Below the pieces are notes generated by a model. That model was not told the origin of the DNA, did not search any database, and saw nothing but the letters and a program-made list of their open reading frames with translations. From positions 3,224,001 through 3,288,000 of the forward strand of contig NZ_LT629749.1 in NCBI RefSeq assembly GCF_900105065.1: a DNA stretch of 64,000 bases. Reading direction: 5' to 3'. This document shows, one piece after another, positions 23,677 through 32,391 of this stretch. Origin of the DNA: Friedmanniella luteola. GTDB taxonomy: Bacteria; Actinomycetota; Actinomycetes; Propionibacteriales; Propionibacteriaceae. The position numbers and the translations under genes are program-made. Positions within the stretch are counted from its first letter, which is position 1. The number at the start of each line of letters is the position of its first letter.

Positions 23677-25181
23677 TGTCGGTGCTGGACGGCCCGGTGA
23701 TCACCGCGGACATGGCTCGTGAGCTCGCCCTGTCGCAGAAGGTGTGCATCCGACCGCTGCTCCGCCGCGTCCACGACCGCCACGACGACACCGAGGACGT
23801 CGTCGCACTCCCCTGCGGGTCCACCCGGGAGGCGGTATGCCCGCCCTGCGCGTACAAGGCCCGGGTCCTTCGCATGCAGCAGTGCACCGCAGGCTGGCAC
23901 CGCACCGACGAACCCGAGCATTGCCCCGCACCGCCGCGTGACGACCAGGACGAGGACCAGGCCGACGACGACCTCGATCGGCGGGTCAGGTCCACGCGGC
24001 GGCGGCAGGATGCCCCCGACCTCCCCCGTGTGCCACAGGAGAACCGGACCGTCGGCCGGGTCTTTGCAACCGCGGACGGCCGGGAGTACCGGCCCAGCAT
24101 GTTCCTGACCCTGACCATGCCCTCTTACGGCGCGGTCACCTCGGCCGGGGTCCCCGCCGACCCACCGAACTACAACTACCGGCGGCAGGCGCTTGATGCG
24201 CTGCACTTCGCCCGGCTGGTCGACCGGTTCTGGCAGAACCTCCGACGCGCCGCCGGCTACAAGGTGCAGTACTTCGGCGCCGTCGAACCTCAACGCCGCC
24301 TCGTCCCGCACCTGCACGCAGCCCTCCGCGGCGCGATCCCGAGGGCGACGATCCGGGAGGTGGTCGCGGCGACCTATCTGCAGCTGTGGTGGCCTTCGTT
24401 CGACCGTCCCGTCTACGTCCACCGGACCCCGGTCTGGGACGGCGAATCCTATGTCGACGCAGACACCGGGGAGGTGCTGCCCACTTGGGATCAGGCTCTC
24501 GACCGGCTGGCCGCTGACCCGGAGGCGAAGCCGGTGCATGTGATGCGGTTCGGGCGGCAGGTCGACATGGCGGGCATCATCGCCCCGAGTGAAGACGCTG
24601 ACCGGGCTGTGCGCTACTTGACCAAGTACCTGACCAAAGCTGTCGCCGATACGCACACGAGCGAGGGCGGCCCTGATCCGGCCGCCGAAGCCCACGCCGA
24701 CCGGCTGCATGCCGAGCTGCGCTTCCTGCCCTGCTCAGAACGGTGCGCCAACTGGCTTCGCTACGGCATCCAGCCCGATGCCGCCGGGCCCGGTCTGCAG
24801 CCCGGACGGTGTGCATCGAAGGCGCACGACCGCGAGCACCTCGGCCTCGGCGGGCGGCGCGTCCTCGTCTCCCGCCAGTGGTCCGGCAAGCGCCTGGCTG
24901 AGCACAAGGCCGACCGAGCCACCGTGGTCCGCGAGGCGCTCCTGGCCGCCGGGCTGGTCGCCCCTGAGACCGAACGACTCGCCGCTGCCGTCACCCTGTC
25001 TGACGGATCGCCGCGCTTCGTCTGGACCGACACCCGTCCAGACGCACGCACCTACGCCCGCGTTCTTCTCGCCTCCATCGCCGAACGGCACAGATGGCGG
25101 GAACAGTACGAAGCCGCGAAAGCAGCTGGACCCCTTGTGGACAACCGTCCGGCAACCGCTCCCCCGACCGACCCCGGCTGA
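23673..25181 (+). CDS. repSA: RepSA-type rolling-circle replication initiator
   Basis: A 502-residue protein. Residues ~45-85 hold a cysteine cluster (ALPCGSTREAVCPPCAYKARVLRMQQCTAGWH) likely to bind zinc. The HUH motif is PHLHAAL (about residues 213-215) after FGAVEPQRRLV, and the catalytic tyrosine region is VRYLTKYLTKAV (about 315-319). LTLTMPSYGAV is the usual motif I region. It nicks the element's double-strand origin and starts rolling-circle replication, needed for maintenance and transfer of AICEs. The frame is open far upstream, but the ATG at 23673 overlaps the traSA stop and fits the N-terminus of the family. Confidence 0.9.
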   Translation: MMSVLDGPVITADMARELALSQKVCIRPLLRRVHDRHDDTEDVVALPCGSTREAVCPPCAYKARVLRMQQCTAGWHRTDEPEHCPAPPRDDQDEDQADDDLDRRVRSTRRRQDAPDLPRVPQENRTVGRVFATADGREYRPSMFLTLTMPSYGAVTSAGVPADPPNYNYRRQALDALHFARLVDRFWQNLRRAAGYKVQYFGAVEPQRRLVPHLHAALRGAIPRATIREVVAATYLQLWWPSFDRPVYVHRTPVWDGESYVDADTGEVLPTWDQALDRLAADPEAKPVHVMRFGRQVDMAGIIAPSEDADRAVRYLTKYLTKAVADTHTSEGGPDPAAEAHADRLHAELRFLPCSERCANWLRYGIQPDAAGPGLQPGRCASKAHDREHLGLGGRRVLVSRQWSGKRLAEHKADRATVVREALLAAGLVAPETERLAAAVTLSDGSPRFVWTDTRPDARTYARVLLASIAERHRWREQYEAAKAAGPLVDNRPATAPPTDPG

Positions 25182-25359
25182 GCGACCACTTTGCTCGGGC
25201 TCCTCGATGGCCGCCGATCTTCTGGTCCCCGAATCGGTCGTCAAGGGTGAGCGCAGCGAATCCGCAGGATCCGAAGGGCCCTTGACGACCGATTCGGGGA
25301 CCAGACCCTGACCTGTCGGGGAGACCGAGCACCACCTGATGACGAGAGGAACGACCACC
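25182..25359. other. Region between repSA and xis
   Basis: About 180 bases dominated by the large inverted repeat at 25221-25305. No gene. Confidence 0.6.
25221..25305. repeat. Perfect 27-bp inverted repeat between repSA and xis
   Basis: The 27 bases 25221-25247 (starting TCTGGTCCCCGAATCGG) are the exact reverse complement of 25279-25305; the loop is 31 bases. No T-run follows. Its place directly downstream of the replication initiator suggests a terminator isolating repSA from xis-int, or part of the rolling-circle or single-strand origin. Function is inference. Confidence 0.85.
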
Positions 25360-25572
25360 ATGACGCAGATGGCCCAGCCAGCGCGGGTGCTGTATGCCGT
25401 GACCGAGGCGATGGCGATGCTGAACCTGAGCCGGAGCCAGATCTACGAGCTGATCCGGTCCGACCGCTTGCTCACCGTCACCGTTGGCCGGCGTCGGTTG
25501 GTGCCGGCGGAGTCGATCACGGCGTATGTCGCTCGGCTGGTCGCGGAGGCAGGCCATGGTCACGCGGCGTAG
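25360..25572 (+). CDS. xis: Excisionase, MerR-like helix-turn-helix (Xis)
   Basis: A 70-residue protein: QPARVLYAVTEAMAMLNLSRSQIYELIRSDRLLTVTVGRRRLVPAESITAYVARLVAEAG. This is the helix-turn-helix type 17/AlpA-like fold of AICE excisionases. It helps the integrase run the reaction backward to excise the element. The ATG at 25360 has a GAGAGG site about 10 bases upstream; the ATG at 25339 has none. Its end overlaps the integrase start by 17 bases. Confidence 0.88.
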   Translation: MTQMAQPARVLYAVTEAMAMLNLSRSQIYELIRSDRLLTVTVGRRRLVPAESITAYVARLVAEAGHGHAA

Positions 25573-26695
25573 CCGGGGTGAGGGCGCTCTCTACTGGAAC
25601 GATTCGCGCCAGCGATGGATGGCCACGGTTGATCTGGGCTTCACGCCGCTGGGGAAGCGGCGCCGTGCCTACATCAGCGCGAAGACCAAGACTGAGGCGA
25701 AGGCGAAGTTGATGGCGCTGCGCCGCGACCAGTCGGACGGTCTTCCCATCGAGCAGCGCGGGTACACCGTCCGGGAGGCAGTCGAGTCGTGGCTGCAGTA
25801 CGGGCTCGTCGGGCGGGAACCGAGCACGGTCGAGAACCGGCGGATCATGGCACAGAAGCACGTCATCCCGGCACTGGGCTCTCGGAGACTCCTCGAGCTG
25901 ACTGCTGAGGAGGTTGACGCGTGGTTGGCCGAGAAGGCGCGGATTCTTTCGACGGACAGCGTCGTGCGGCTGCTGTCGATCTTGCGAAGTTCGATTCACC
26001 GTGCTCAGGCGCGCGAGCTGGTCCGGCGCAATGTGGCGCTGCTGTGCCAACCACCGCGAGGCACCGTCGGCCGTCCGTCGAAGTCGCTGACCCTCGATCA
26101 GGCGCGCGCCGTGCTCGCTGCGGCCGAAGGCACTGCGATGTACGCCTACGTGGTTGTCTCGCTGCTGACCGGGGCCCGGACAGAGGAACTGCGAGCGCTG
26201 AGGTGGGCGCGCCTTGACCTGGACGGGGACCCGCCGTCGATCGAGGTCTGGCGATCGGTGCGTCGGGGTGGAGAGACCAAGACACCGCGGTCGCGTCGCA
26301 CCCTCGAGCTGCCCGATCGCGCCCGGGACGCCCTTCGCACGCACCGCCAGCTGCAGCGCGAGGCGAGACTGCAGGCAGGGCCGCGGTGGGTCGAACAGGG
26401 CCTGGTCTTCTGCACCTCGTGGGGCACTGAGCTGGACGCCGCGAACGTCCGCCGCTCGTTCCGTGCTGTCGCGAAAGCAGCGGGTCTGGACTCCGAGAAG
26501 TGGACCCCGCGCGAGCTCCGGCACAGCTTCGTCTCGTTGTTGTCGAACTCCGGCGTGCCGATCGAGGACATCGCGCACCTGGTGGGGCACGCGAACACGC
26601 GTACGACGGAGAAGGTCTACCGCAAGGAACTGCGCCCGGTTCTGACTAAGGGCGCCCGGACGATGGACTCGATCTTCAAGGACGATGTCGGATGA
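25556..26695 (+). CDS. int: Tyrosine recombinase, site-specific integrase of the AICE
   Basis: A 379-residue integrase. The N-terminus (RRSRGEGALYWNDSRQRWMATVDLG) is the three-stranded arm-binding domain of pSAM2-type integrases; residues ~68-165 are the SAM-like core-binding domain; residues ~175-370 are catalytic. Active-site residues: R208 in TGARTEELRALRW, the TPRELRHSF box (R322, H323; the usual first His is Arg, as often in these integrases), H345 in LVGH and Y355 in TEKVYRKEL. It recombines the tRNA-Ala att sites. It begins within the end of xis, and its stop is 79 bases from the start of attR. Confidence 0.95.
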   Translation: MVTRRSRGEGALYWNDSRQRWMATVDLGFTPLGKRRRAYISAKTKTEAKAKLMALRRDQSDGLPIEQRGYTVREAVESWLQYGLVGREPSTVENRRIMAQKHVIPALGSRRLLELTAEEVDAWLAEKARILSTDSVVRLLSILRSSIHRAQARELVRRNVALLCQPPRGTVGRPSKSLTLDQARAVLAAAEGTAMYAYVVVSLLTGARTEELRALRWARLDLDGDPPSIEVWRSVRRGGETKTPRSRRTLELPDRARDALRTHRQLQREARLQAGPRWVEQGLVFCTSWGTELDAANVRRSFRAVAKAAGLDSEKWTPRELRHSFVSLLSNSGVPIEDIAHLVGHANTRTTEKVYRKELRPVLTKGARTMDSIFKDDVG

Positions 26696-26697
26696 CT

Positions 26698-26722
26698 TTG
26701 GCTGTCAGTGTGGCTGTCAAGG
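26698..26722 (+). repeat. Candidate integrase arm-type site, right copy
   Basis: TTGGCTGTCAG-TG-TGGCTGTCA directly after the int stop codon and 53 bases before attR. It matches the two copies near attL in sequence and orientation and keeps the 11-base spacing of the half-sites. Confidence 0.5.
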
Positions 26723-26774
26723 TCATCCGTTGGCCGCTCAGCGGAACCAGTTGTGAGGTCGAGATCGCTGTGGT

Positions 26775-26831
26775 CAGCGGTGTTGATGGTGGAGCTTAGG
26801 GGATTCGAACCCCTGACCTCTTCCATGCCAT
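26775..26831 (-). other. attR: right 57-bp direct repeat
   Basis: Identical to 10782-10838. Here it completes the intact tRNA-Ala gene, whose 5' part (26832-26862) is chromosomal. Integration therefore restored the tRNA. Confidence 0.9.
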
Positions 26832-26862
26832 GGAAGCGCGCTACCAACTGCGCCAAAGCCCC
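26787..26862 (-). tRNA. tRNA-Ala (anticodon GGC)
   Basis: The minus strand reads GGGGCTT acceptor, GCGC D-stem, CTTCC-ATGGCAT-GGAAG anticodon arm with GGC at positions 34-36, AGGGG-TTCGAAT-CCCCT T arm and AAGCTCC closing the acceptor with one G-T pair, then A73 and an encoded CCA (26787-26789). All four arms fold properly. The mature body is 26790-26862. The AICE is integrated at its 3' end. Confidence 0.95.
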
Positions 26863-26922
26863 TCGCGGGTGTCTTCGGGAGCCTCCGACCGTGCGGCCGG
26901 TGCCCCTGACGACCCCGAAATA

Positions 26923-27597
26923 CTAGCCTGCCGCCACCCGCGTCGCGAAATCGAGCCGGTCCTCGAGCGGGTCGCTGGGCTCCAGCGCGGTCGCGTTGTA
27001 CTGCTCGATCCGCCAGTAGCGGCCGGACCGGTGGCGGTCGACGCTCACCCAGGCGCAGTTGGTCAGCCCGCCGAGCAGCCGGCGGTGCTCGGGCGGCAGC
27101 CCCACGAGCTCGGCGACGCCCACCCGGCCGGCCAGTCCGTGGCTGGCCGCGACGACCGTGCTGCCGTCGGGCGCGGCGTCGGCGAGGTCCCGCAGCGCCT
27201 CCGCGACCCGGAGCCCGACCTCGGTCGGGCTCTCCCCCGTCGCCGAGCGCCGGACGTCCTCGCCGGCGCGGAGCCGGCGGGACGCCTCGGGGTCGACGCG
27301 CTCGACGTCCTCGCCGAGCAGTCCCTCCCAGGAGCCGACGTGGATCTCCCGCAGCCGGCGGTCCGTGGTCACGGGCAGCCCGGTGAGGTCGGCGAGCGCG
27401 CCGGCGGTGTCGCGGGCGCGGCTGAGGTCGCTGGCCCACAGCACGGCCGGCTCCAGGACGGCCAGCGCGGCGGCGGCACGGGCGGCCTGCTCGCGCCCGA
27501 CGTCGTCGAGCCCGATGTCGGCCTGGCCCTGGAAGCGGTTCTCGACGTTCCAGGGGGTGCGGCCGTGCCGCCAGACGATGATGCGGGAGGCGGTCAC
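26923..27597 (-). CDS. Histidine phosphatase family protein
   Basis: A 224-residue enzyme of the phosphoglycerate-mutase-like fold. The catalytic motif is IIVWRHGRTPWNVENRFQGQADIGLD (RHG with the phospho-accepting His near residue 10), the second Arg lies in ASDLSRARDTAGAL, REIHVGSWEGL carries the acid, and VAASHGLAGRVGVAEL the second His. Likely substrates are small phosphate esters; in mycobacteria the gene next to rsfS is annotated as a phosphoglycerate mutase or glucosyl-3-phosphoglycerate phosphatase. GTG start at 27597 overlaps the rsfS stop (GTGA), so it is in the nadD-rsfS operon. Confidence 0.88.
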   Translation of the reverse strand: MTASRIIVWRHGRTPWNVENRFQGQADIGLDDVGREQAARAAAALAVLEPAVLWASDLSRARDTAGALADLTGLPVTTDRRLREIHVGSWEGLLGEDVERVDPEASRRLRAGEDVRRSATGESPTEVGLRVAEALRDLADAAPDGSTVVAASHGLAGRVGVAELVGLPPEHRRLLGGLTNCAWVSVDRHRSGRYWRIEQYNATALEPSDPLEDRLDFATRVAAG

Positions 27598-27962
27598 CGG
27601 CGTTCGTCGAGCCCGAGCGGGATCACCGGGCAGTCGCTCCACAGCCGCTCGAGGGCGTAGAACTTGCGCTCGTCGCTGTGCTGGATGTGGACGACGAGGT
27701 CGAGGTAGTCGAGCAGCACCCAGCGCTGCTCGCGGTCGCCCTCGCGGCGGACGGGCTTGGCGTCCAGCGCCCGCAGGGCCTCCTCGACGCCGTCGACGAC
27801 GGCGCCGACCTGGCGCTCGTTGCTGGCGGTGATGACGAGGAACACGTCGGTGATGGCCAGCTGGTCGGAGACGTCGTAGGCGATGAGGTCGGTGCCGAGC
27901 TTGTCCACGGCGGCCTCAGCGGCCTTCCGGGTGAGCTCGAGGGCACGGTCGGTAGCGGTCAC
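27594..27962 (-). CDS. rsfS: Ribosome silencing factor RsfS
   Basis: A 122-residue protein of the RsfS/Iojap family: AAEAAVDKLGTDLIAYDVSDQLAITDVFLVITASNERQVGAVVDGVEEAL and REGDREQRWVLLDYLDLVVHIQHSDERKFYALERLWSDCPVIPL. It binds ribosomal protein L14 and stops the subunits joining when nutrients are short. The full domain and usual length are present. It follows nadD with a 34-base gap, the standard bacterial order. Confidence 0.95.
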   Translation of the reverse strand: MTATDRALELTRKAAEAAVDKLGTDLIAYDVSDQLAITDVFLVITASNERQVGAVVDGVEEALRALDAKPVRREGDREQRWVLLDYLDLVVHIQHSDERKFYALERLWSDCPVIPLGLDERR

Positions 27963-27996
27963 GATCTTCTTCCTGTCGGTAGACCGGGTTCGGTCC

Positions 27997-28662
27997 TCAC
28001 GGGCGGTAGAGCCCGCGCTTGGCGATGTACTGGACGATGCCGTCGGGCACCAGGTACCAGGTCGGTTCCTGGTCGTGCACCCGCTTGCGGCACGCCGTGG
28101 AGGAGATGGCCAGGGCCGGGATCTCCATCACCGTCACCCGGTCACGGGGCAGCTGGTCGATGACGGTGGTGTCGAGCTCGACCCCCGGCCGGGTGCAGCC
28201 GACGAAGTGGGCCAGGTCGAACAGCTGGTCGGAGTTCCGCCAGGTGAGGATCTGGGTCAGCGCGTCGGCACCGGTGATGAAGAAGAGGTCGACGTCCTCA
28301 CCCCGCTCGGCACGTAGGTCCTCGAGGGTGTCGACGGTGTAGGTGGGACCGTCCCGCTCGACGTCGACCCGGCTCACGGTGAAGCGCGGGTTGGAGGCCG
28401 TCGCGATGACGGTCATCAGGTAGCGGTCCTCGGCCGAGGACACCTCGCGGTCGGCCTTCTGCCACGGCTGACCGGTCGGCACGAAGACGACCTCGTCGAG
28501 ACGGAAACGGCTGGCGACCTCGCTGGCGGCGACGAGGTGGCCGTGGTGGATCGGGTCGAAGGTGCCACCCATCACCCCCAGGCGGTGCCGGTGGTCGGGG
28601 TCCTCCGCCCGGGTGCGGGCGAGACCGGTGGCGCGCGGCAGCGACGACTGCTGGGAACTCAC
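27997..28662 (-). CDS. nadD: Nicotinate-nucleotide adenylyltransferase
   Basis: A 221-residue enzyme of NAD biosynthesis that joins nicotinate mononucleotide and [45 protein letters not shown] holds the nucleotidyltransferase GGTFDPxHxGH motif, and the ISSTACR segment near the end is the ISSTxxR motif. The GTG at 28662 follows directly after the stop of the small gene upstream, which suggests coupling; this start gives ~30 residues before the core, slightly longer than usual. Confidence 0.93.
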   Translation of the reverse strand: MSSQQSSLPRATGLARTRAEDPDHRHRLGVMGGTFDPIHHGHLVAASEVASRFRLDEVVFVPTGQPWQKADREVSSAEDRYLMTVIATASNPRFTVSRVDVERDGPTYTVDTLEDLRAERGEDVDLFFITGADALTQILTWRNSDQLFDLAHFVGCTRPGVELDTTVIDQLPRDRVTVMEIPALAISSTACRKRVHDQEPTWYLVPDGIVQYIAKRGLYRP

Positions 28663-28797
28663 CTAGCTGTGCGGGCGGCCCTTGCCGATCGCCACGGTGA
28701 CGGCGAGCAGCAGGACGAGCAGGCCGAAGGCGATCAGGCCGAAGGCGAAGGGCGGGAGCGGCAGCTCGGTCTCCAGCGGGAGAAGTCCCAGGGTCAT
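28663..28797 (-). CDS. 44-residue single-pass membrane protein between proA and nadD
   Basis: MTLGLLPLETELPLPPFAFGLIAFGLLVLLLAVTVAIGKGRPHS: an acidic, proline-rich start, one membrane helix and a basic tail. The stop TAG abuts the nadD GTG start. Small membrane proteins of this type occupy the same place in many actinobacteria. Function unknown. Confidence 0.65.
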   Translation of the reverse strand: MTLGLLPLETELPLPPFAFGLIAFGLLVLLLAVTVAIGKGRPHS

Positions 28798-28838
28798 GGG
28801 TCGAGCCTACCGGTCGGCCGCAGCCGTCCGTTCCGCGC

Positions 28839-30077
28839 TCACGGCCGCGTCTGGCCCGAGCCGGTGAGCACGTACTTGGTGGAGGTCATCTCGGCCAGCC
28901 CCATCGGACCGCGCGCGTGCAGCTTCTGGGTGGAGATGCCGACCTCGGCGCCGAAGCCCAGCTCACCGCCGTCGACGAACCGGCTGGAGGCGTTCACCAG
29001 GACGGCGGCGGCGTCGACCTCGGCGGTGAAGCGAACGGCGGCGCTCTGCGACGCGGTGACCAGGGTCTCGCTGTGCCCGGTGCTCCAGCGACGGATGTGG
29101 GCCAGGGCGGCGTCGAGGTCGTCCACGACGGCGGCGGCGAGGTCCAGCGCGAGGTACTCGGTCTCCCAGTCCTCCGGGGTCGCCGGGACCACCTCGCCGA
29201 AGGCGGCGACGCGGCCGTCGCCGTGCACCGTCACCCCGGCTGCGGCCAGGGCCGGCAGCGCGAGCGGCAGGAACGTCGCCGCGGCGTCCGCGTGCACCAG
29301 CAGCGTCTCGACGGCGTTGCACACCGAGGGCCGCTGGACCTTGGCGTTGAGCAGGATCTCCAGGGCCATCGCCGGGTCGGCCGACGCGTCGACGACGAGG
29401 TGGCAGTTGCCCACCCCCGTCTCGATGACCGGGACCTGGCTGGAGCGGACGACGTGCTCGATCAGGCCGGCCCCGCCGCGCGGGATGAGGACGTCGACCT
29501 GCCCGCGGGCGGCCATCAGCTCGTCGGTCACCGAGCGCGGGCCGGGCACCAGCTGGACCGCGTCGGCCGGCAGACCGGCCTCGACCAGCCCGTCCCGCAG
29601 CGCCTCGACGACCGCGGCGTTGGACGCGGCCGCCGAGCTGGAGCCGCGCAGCAGGGCCGCGTTGCCGGACTTCAGGCAGATGCCCCCCGCGTCGGCGGTG
29701 ACGTTGGGCCGGGCCTCGTAGATGATGCCGACGACGCCGAGGGGCACCCGGACCTGCCGCACCTGCACGCCGTTCGGGTTCGTCCACCCGCGGACGACGT
29801 CCCCGACCGGGTCGGGCAGCACGGCGAGGTCGCGCAGGCCCTCCACCATCCCGGCGACCCGGTCCGGGGTCAGCCGCAGCCGGTCGACGAGGGCGGCGGT
29901 GGTGCCGGCGGCCTCGGCACGGGCGACGTCGGCGGCGTTCGCCTCCAGCACGGCGGTCTCGGCCTTGCCCAGCGCGTCGGCCATCGCGTGCAGGCCCCGG
30001 TCCTTGACGGCCCGGGTGGCGCCGGCCAGCTCCAGGGCCGCCGCCCGGGCCCGCGTGGTCTGCTCGAGCACGGTCAC
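28839..30077 (-). CDS. proA: Gamma-glutamyl phosphate reductase (proline synthesis)
   Basis: A 412-residue NADPH-dependent enzyme of the aldehyde-dehydrogenase fold, making glutamate-5-semialdehyde from the product of Pro[48 protein letters not shown] is the nucleotide/substrate region; [18 protein letters not shown] holds the catalytic cysteine; [42 protein letters not shown] is the conserved C-terminal block. GTG at 30077 gives the usual N-terminus. Its usual partner proB is at 39369-40520, about 9 kb away. Confidence 0.95.
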   Translation of the reverse strand: MTVLEQTTRARAAALELAGATRAVKDRGLHAMADALGKAETAVLEANAADVARAEAAGTTAALVDRLRLTPDRVAGMVEGLRDLAVLPDPVGDVVRGWTNPNGVQVRQVRVPLGVVGIIYEARPNVTADAGGICLKSGNAALLRGSSSAAASNAAVVEALRDGLVEAGLPADAVQLVPGPRSVTDELMAARGQVDVLIPRGGAGLIEHVVRSSQVPVIETGVGNCHLVVDASADPAMALEILLNAKVQRPSVCNAVETLLVHADAAATFLPLALPALAAAGVTVHGDGRVAAFGEVVPATPEDWETEYLALDLAAAVVDDLDAALAHIRRWSTGHSETLVTASQSAAVRFTAEVDAAAVLVNASSRFVDGGELGFGAEVGISTQKLHARGPMGLAEMTSTKYVLTGSGQTRP

Positions 30078-30351
30078 GGACGCCAATCTAGCGCGCCACG
30101 CCGGAGCCACCGCGCCTGACGGCGGGCCGGTCCACCAGCCGGTCGCGGGCCCGGGAGGGGGTCCGGTCCGTCCGTCGCGGTCCTCTCCTGGGCCCGCCCG
30201 CTCCCCGCTGCCGTGAGCCGTGGATCACGGTTCATCCCCAGCCCGGACCCATCCGGGCCCGCGCCGGGGTCAGGGGATGAAAGGATGCACCTACCCGGGA
30301 GCGGGGGGTCCGTCGGCAGCGACGGAGTTTTTCGGGGACAGGAGCGGGACG

Positions 30352-32391
30352 TTGACACGGTTGGTTCTGCCGGAGCATCTGGCGGTGCTGATGTCGGGGC
30401 GGCAGTACATCGACGTCGTCGGCCCCGCCCACCCCTGGCCGATCCCCGCCGGCTGGTGGGACCACGCCCGCAGCCGGGTGCGGGAGCTGGTGGAGGACCC
30501 CCGCGCCGGCGCCACCCAGAACTGGACGAGCTGGCCCGAGCACACCCGTGACGTCGCCCCCTTCCTGCAGAACCTCGCCATGTCGCTGGGCGGCTACGTC
30601 GCCATCTTCGCCGGGGAGTTCGCGCAGTTCCCCGAGCAGCTCGTCGACGAGTACCTCTCCCCCACCCAGCGGCGGGAGCCGATGGTGGCCCGCAACTGGT
30701 ACATGACCGACTGCGAGTGGCCGCTCTTCCTCTACAAGTACGCGGGCAACGACCCGACCGCCCGCCGCGGGGCGCTGGAGCTGTCGCAGGAGTGCGTCCG
30801 GCTGCTGAGCGAGATCGGGCCGCTGCGCCCCCGGGCGGAGGCCCTGCTGGGGATCTACGAGCGCGTGCTGCAGACCCGGGAGCTGCGCGAGTTCCACACC
30901 ACCGCCCCGTTCCCCGAGGTCGCCCGGCTGTGGCGGCACTCGCTGATGACCGAGGCCGAGCAGGAGGTGCTGCCGGAGATCGGCGGCTGGGGCGCGGCCC
31001 TCTCCTGGTCCTACCAGGGCCTGCAGGCCGCGCACCAGCACCTCAGCCGGGTGACCAGCCGGCCGGAGACGCTGGCGGAGGTCGTCGCCTCGATGGCGCT
31101 CTGCGACAACGTCGACACGCTGCCCGCCGGGCTCGCCGTCGCCGTCGGCTCCGAGCAGTTCGAGGAGATCAGCCAGGCCTTCGAGGTGCGCCAGCACGGC
31201 TTCGACGCCGTGGAGTGGCTGCAGGCCAACCGCGGCTGGCTGGCCCGCACGCTGCTCGCCGGCGAGATCGACGCCTGCCGCGCCTGGCTGGCGATGGCCG
31301 CCCAGGTGTCGCGGGTCGTCGCCGGGCTGCCCGGGCCGCCCACGCCGTCGGCCGCCCCGGACACGATCGGCTTCGTCACCGACGTCGAGGAGCTGTTCAC
31401 CTTCCGGCCCGCCGCCAACCCGATGGTCGGGTCCTTCGGCAGCGCCCCCGTCCCGGCCGGCCGGGTGGCCCCCGCCGTCCGGGTGCCCCGACCGCTGGGC
31501 TCCGAAGCCGAGGAGGACGAGCTCGACGACGACACCGGCGTCCCCGAGGTGGAGATCGGCGACCCGCAGGGCGAGCTGGCCGACCTCGTCGGGCTCGCCC
31601 CGATCAAGGAGCAGGTGCGTCGGCTGGTCGCCGAGGCCAGGGCCGACCAGCTGCGGACCACGGCCGGGATGCCCGACCGGCACCGCTCCCGGCACATGGT
31701 GTTCGTCGGCAACCCGGGGACGGCCAAGACCACCGTGGCCCGGCTGCTGGCCCGGATCTACGCCCAGCTGGGCACGCTGTCCAACGGTCACCTGGTGGAG
31801 GCCAGCCGGGTCGACCTGGTCGGCCAGTACATCGGCCAGACCTCGCCGAAGGTCCGCAAGATGTTCAACAAGGCCTCGGGCGGGGTGCTGTTCATCGACG
31901 AGGCGTACGCCCTGATCCCGCACGACTCGCACCGCGACTTCGGCGTCGAGGCCGTCTCCACGCTGCTCAAGCTGATGGAGGACCGGCGCGACGAGGTCGT
32001 CGTCATCGTCGCCGGCTACCCGCGCGAGATGCAGCGCTTCCTCTCGTCCAACCCGGGGCTGGCGTCGCGGTTCCCGAAGACGCTGACCTTCGACGACTAC
32101 GACGACGACGAGCTGTTCGCCATCTTCCGGCTGGTCGCCGGGCAGGCCGGCTTCGAGGTCGGCCCCGGCGTCGAGGAGCGGGTCCGCGCCCTGATCCCGG
32201 ACCCGCACCCGCCCGGCTTCGGCAACGGCCGCTTCATCCGCAACGTCTTCGAGGAGGCGGTCTCCATCCAGGCCGAGCGCCTGGTGGCCCTCACCGACCC
32301 GACCGTCGAGGACATCCGCACCCTCGTCGCCGCCGACCTGCCCACCGAGCCCCCGCGGGACGACCCGAAGCTGCAGGGCTTCTACCTCTGA
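30352..32391 (+). CDS. AAA+ ATPase of the CbxX/CfqX-EccA-like type
   Basis: A 679-residue protein. The first ~400 residues are mostly helical with no clear motif ([33 protein letters not shown]...). After an acidic linker ([21 protein letters not shown]) comes an AAA+ domain: Walker [16 protein letters not shown] (~453-460), pore region and [14 protein letters not shown] (Walker B, ~512-518), [32 protein letters not shown] (sensor I and arginine fingers). The domain is closest to CbxX/CfqX and to EccA of type VII secretion. No other ESX gene is near, so a role as a general remodelling ATPase is as likely. TTG start at 30352 with AGGAG seven bases upstream. Confidence 0.8.
   Translation: MTRLVLPEHLAVLMSGRQYIDVVGPAHPWPIPAGWWDHARSRVRELVEDPRAGATQNWTSWPEHTRDVAPFLQNLAMSLGGYVAIFAGEFAQFPEQLVDEYLSPTQRREPMVARNWYMTDCEWPLFLYKYAGNDPTARRGALELSQECVRLLSEIGPLRPRAEALLGIYERVLQTRELREFHTTAPFPEVARLWRHSLMTEAEQEVLPEIGGWGAALSWSYQGLQAAHQHLSRVTSRPETLAEVVASMALCDNVDTLPAGLAVAVGSEQFEEISQAFEVRQHGFDAVEWLQANRGWLARTLLAGEIDACRAWLAMAAQVSRVVAGLPGPPTPSAAPDTIGFVTDVEELFTFRPAANPMVGSFGSAPVPAGRVAPAVRVPRPLGSEAEEDELDDDTGVPEVEIGDPQGELADLVGLAPIKEQVRRLVAEARADQLRTTAGMPDRHRSRHMVFVGNPGTAKTTVARLLARIYAQLGTLSNGHLVEASRVDLVGQYIGQTSPKVRKMFNKASGGVLFIDEAYALIPHDSHRDFGVEAVSTLLKLMEDRRDEVVVIVAGYPREMQRFLSSNPGLASRFPKTLTFDDYDDDELFAIFRLVAGQAGFEVGPGVEERVRALIPDPHPPGFGNGRFIRNVFEEAVSIQAERLVALTDPTVEDIRTLVAADLPTEPPRDDPKLQGFYL

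Larger units (their letters stand above)
10782..26831. mobile_element. pSAM2-like actinomycete integrative and conjugative element (AICE) in tRNA-Ala
   Basis: The element is bounded by 57-bp direct repeats (10782-10838 and 26775-26831) derived from the 3' end of tRNA-Ala(GGC), giving a repeat-to-repeat length of 15,993 bases. The backbone at the right has the AICE order: XRE regulator, flavoprotein, Pra-like activator, small membrane gene, FtsK-type TraSA translocase, HUH-type RepSA, Xis and tyrosine integrase next to the intact tRNA. Replication by rolling circle and double-stranded DNA transfer by the single TraSA protein are known for this class. All core modules look intact. The left third carries cargo: a membrane/DUF4241-like gene, a TIR protein with a zinc-ribbon partner, HTH genes, a lipoprotein and two ANTAR regulators. 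Parts of the cargo (about 11500-14100) have visibly more A/T than the host chromosome. Confidence 0.9.

Noticed and set aside
30220-30351. Longer N-terminus of the AAA+ protein
   Set aside because: The extra ~44 residues are low complexity, whereas the TTG at 30352 has a well-placed AGGAG site.
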